Shown: one piece after another, positions 62,901-64,000 of the stretch
How positions within the stretch are numbered: the stretch's first letter is position 1
How the letters are laid out: every line of letters begins with the position of its first letter
Source: Candidatus Hydrogenedentota bacterium
GTDB lineage: Bacteria; Hydrogenedentota; Hydrogenedentia; Hydrogenedentales; JAEUWI01
Reading direction: 5' to 3'
DNA: 64,000 nt
Assembly (NCBI GenBank): GCA_019637335.1
Contig: JAHBVV010000036.1
Coordinates: 1 to 64,000 of the forward strand
Notes under the pieces: generated by a model
The model's input: only the letters and a program-made list of their open reading frames with translations
Told to the model about the DNA's origin: nothing
The model's database searches: none
Translations under genes and position numbers: made by a program

Positions 62901-63077
62901 GGGCCTTCAGCCCTCAAAGCCTATTGGCTTCCTTTACCTGGGTCGATGACCCAGGCTGGTTTGAAATAGGGCCTTCGGCCCTGAATATGGATTCCTCAGC
63001 GCCGAAGGCGCCGATCATACCCGCTTGGGCCGCAGGCCCAGGCGGAATGGCTGTGATTTCGTTCAGGGCTGAAAGCC
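62901..63077. repeat. Cluster of short hairpins with mostly 3-base loops (REP-like)
   Basis: Six small palindromes in 177 bases: GGGC-CTTCA-GCCC (62901-62913), CCTGGGTC-GAT-GACCCAGG (62937-62955), AGGGCC-TTC-GGCCCT (62968-62982), GCGCC-GAA-GGCGC (62999-63011), TGGGCC-GCA-GGCCCA (63026-63040) and GGGCT-GAA-AGCCC (63065-63077). The GGGCTGAAAGCCC form resembles REP sequences mobilised by TnpA-REP transposases; no such gene is in the window. Confidence 0.7.
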
Positions 63078-63208
63078 CGCATCATCCGAACTGCAAAAAT
63101 CAAAGCTTTTCTCGCTGCCCAATAGCCTCGGCGCGGCAATATCAGCGCTTCATGCTACGTAAACGTGAACCTTACCCCGCAAGCATTCGTCTTAACCGCC
63201 AGAGCCAC

Positions 63209-63237
63209 TTGACAGAATTCCGCCGCTCGCGTAGGCT
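63209..63237 (+). promoter_or_regulatory. Promoter of the second LRR gene (duplicated segment)
   Basis: TTGACA (63209-63214), 17-base spacer, TAGGCT (63232-63237), the same hexamers and spacing as at 60103-60131. It lies about 210 bases ahead of the ATG, so the leader is long. Confidence 0.7.
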
Positions 63238-63448
63238 GGGGACTGGAGACTTTTTCGTGGCGGCCATCCCGGCGGCGAGAAAAGGGGCCCAGCGGCAGAC
63301 CATCAGGGAGATCGGTAATCCCGTGAATACGGCAGAGCAATCCGGCAGGCGGCGCGGCATCGCCACGCAAGACGAATCGCGGGCACGTTTCGCGAGCGCC
63401 ATTAAGACCCTTTTCCAGCACCCACACTCTTCCATGGAGGCATGAGGC

Positions 63449-64000
63449 ATGATCGTGCGATGCATAGCGGCGGCGGCTTTGCTCGGGGGCGCCTTCGCGC
63501 AGGGCCAGGAAATCCTGACTTTCCCCGACCCGGCCCTCGAGAAGGAGGTTCGCGGCCGTCTGGGCATTCGCGAGGGCGATATTGAGGCTGTTCGGGCGCA
63601 GTCCCTGCGGGAGATCTACCTTCACCAGGGAGACGTTAAGGATCTCTCGGGCCTGGAACGCCTGCAGGGCCTGGACACGATCTTCCTGAATCCGGGAAAG
63701 TTGGTCGACTACGAACCGCTGGCCTCCCTTACGAAACTTCGGGTCTTGAACCTGCATCCCGGGCCGCCGATCCCCGGGGCTGTGCTTGCCCGGATGACGG
63801 GACTGGAGGAACTGCGATTCATCGGCCACGAGATCAAGGACATCACCCCCCTGGCGAAACTGGGGAACCTGCGCGAGCTCTGGTTGAAAAGCAACCCGGT
63901 CTCGGATCTGACTCCGCTTAGCGGGCTGGCCAACCTGGAGACCCTCTACATCGACGAAGGGGCATTCGAGGACCTGGCGCCGCTGGCCGGATTGACCAAC
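63449..64000 (+). CDS. Second leucine-rich-repeat protein (3' partial)
   Basis: 184 codons are visible before the window ends. The product starts with a signal peptide (MIVRCIAAAALLGGAFAQG), then a cap like that of the first LRR gene (LTFPDPALEKEVRGRLGIREGDIEAV) and repeats such as YLHQGDVKDLSGLERLQGLDTIFL, RFIGHEIKDITPLAKLGNLREL and WLKSNPVSDLTPLSGLANLETLYI. The order of cap and repeats parallels residues 20-200 of the first LRR protein, so the two are paralogues. GGAGG lies about eight bases before the ATG. The far end and any membrane anchor are outside the window. Confidence 0.85.
   Translation, partial: MIVRCIAAAALLGGAFAQGQEILTFPDPALEKEVRGRLGIREGDIEAVRAQSLREIYLHQGDVKDLSGLERLQGLDTIFLNPGKLVDYEPLASLTKLRVLNLHPGPPIPGAVLARMTGLEELRFIGHEIKDITPLAKLGNLRELWLKSNPVSDLTPLSGLANLETLYIDEGAFEDLAPLAGLTN

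Larger units (their letters stand above)
62536..63448. other. 913-base non-coding stretch packed with repeats
   Basis: Contains the second copy of the dispersed repeat (62626-62714), a hairpin (62829-62848), a cluster of small hairpins (62901-63077) and the duplicated promoter (63209-63237). No gene is supported before the second LRR gene. Confidence 0.65.

Overview
The window is high-GC bacterial chromosome and looks like an uncultivated member of the Candidatus Hydrogenedentota (Hydrogenedentes) or a related PVC/Planctomycete-like lineage. The signs are long Glu-Gly dipeptide linkers in a secreted beta-helix protein with a Cys + hydrophobic + Arg tail, a Tat-exported Gfo/Idh/MocA oxidoreductase, an aldo/keto reductase and PhyH enzyme set, secreted discoidin-like and leucine-rich-repeat proteins, and many short dispersed palindromes. 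The lineage is an inference from gene content. There is no rRNA or other phylogenetic marker in the window, and no phage, plasmid, CRISPR array or intact insertion sequence was seen.

Layout. 1-6340: end of a surface beta-helix protein, a slipin/stomatin, a palindromic-repeat zone with two odd tRNA-like genes, and a Tat oxidoreductase. 6733-10264: an RtcR-type CARF/sigma-54 activator without rtcBA, a fragment of a second RtcR tail, a DMP19-like protein and a D-lactate dehydrogenase. 10640-17435: MsrB-MsrA fusion, a lipoprotein, two secreted HEAT-like proteins, xylose isomerase, a ParD/ParE-like toxin-antitoxin pair whose toxin carries a late nonsense codon, and an orphan HicB. 17829-28720: a JAB-DinG helicase fusion, a TPR-like membrane protein, a signalling pair (HTH-receiver protein plus a 1223-residue hybrid histidine kinase) behind a consensus sigma-70 promoter, a rhodanese and an aldo/keto reductase.

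28898-40103: DinB-like protein, two uncharacterised genes, a ROK kinase, tRNA-Ala(CGC), then a leftward folate cluster (PTR1-like SDR, folB, folK, folE) preceded by an HtrA protease and an HtrA-like pseudoprotease; RluA pseudouridine synthase, PhyH dioxygenase and two tandem small paralogues of unknown function. 40199-44206: a complete Mn/Zn ABC importer in which one permease carries a DtxR-type metal-sensing tail. 44695-51678: FecR-like anti-sigma factor and its ECF sigma factor, phosphomannose isomerase, prepilin peptidase, a GH43/GH32-like beta-propeller protein and an Agl23-like membrane protein. 51885-54087: three tandem discoidin-like secreted paralogues. 54304-59632: two overlapping dynamin-like GTPases and an acyl-CoA dehydrogenase. 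60208-64000: two leucine-rich-repeat proteins, the second cut by the window end, each behind a copy of the same promoter segment.

Working together: metal import, folate synthesis, methionine sulfoxide repair and envelope quality control are housekeeping modules. Xylose isomerase, ROK kinase, phosphomannose isomerase, the aldo/keto reductase and the Tat oxidoreductase suggest a sugar/polysaccharide heterotroph. Much of the remaining coding capacity is secreted or surface protein in recently duplicated families. Several loci show decay or rearrangement (tRNA-like pair, ParE nonsense codon, RtcR tail fragment, HtrA pseudoprotease, orphan HicB).
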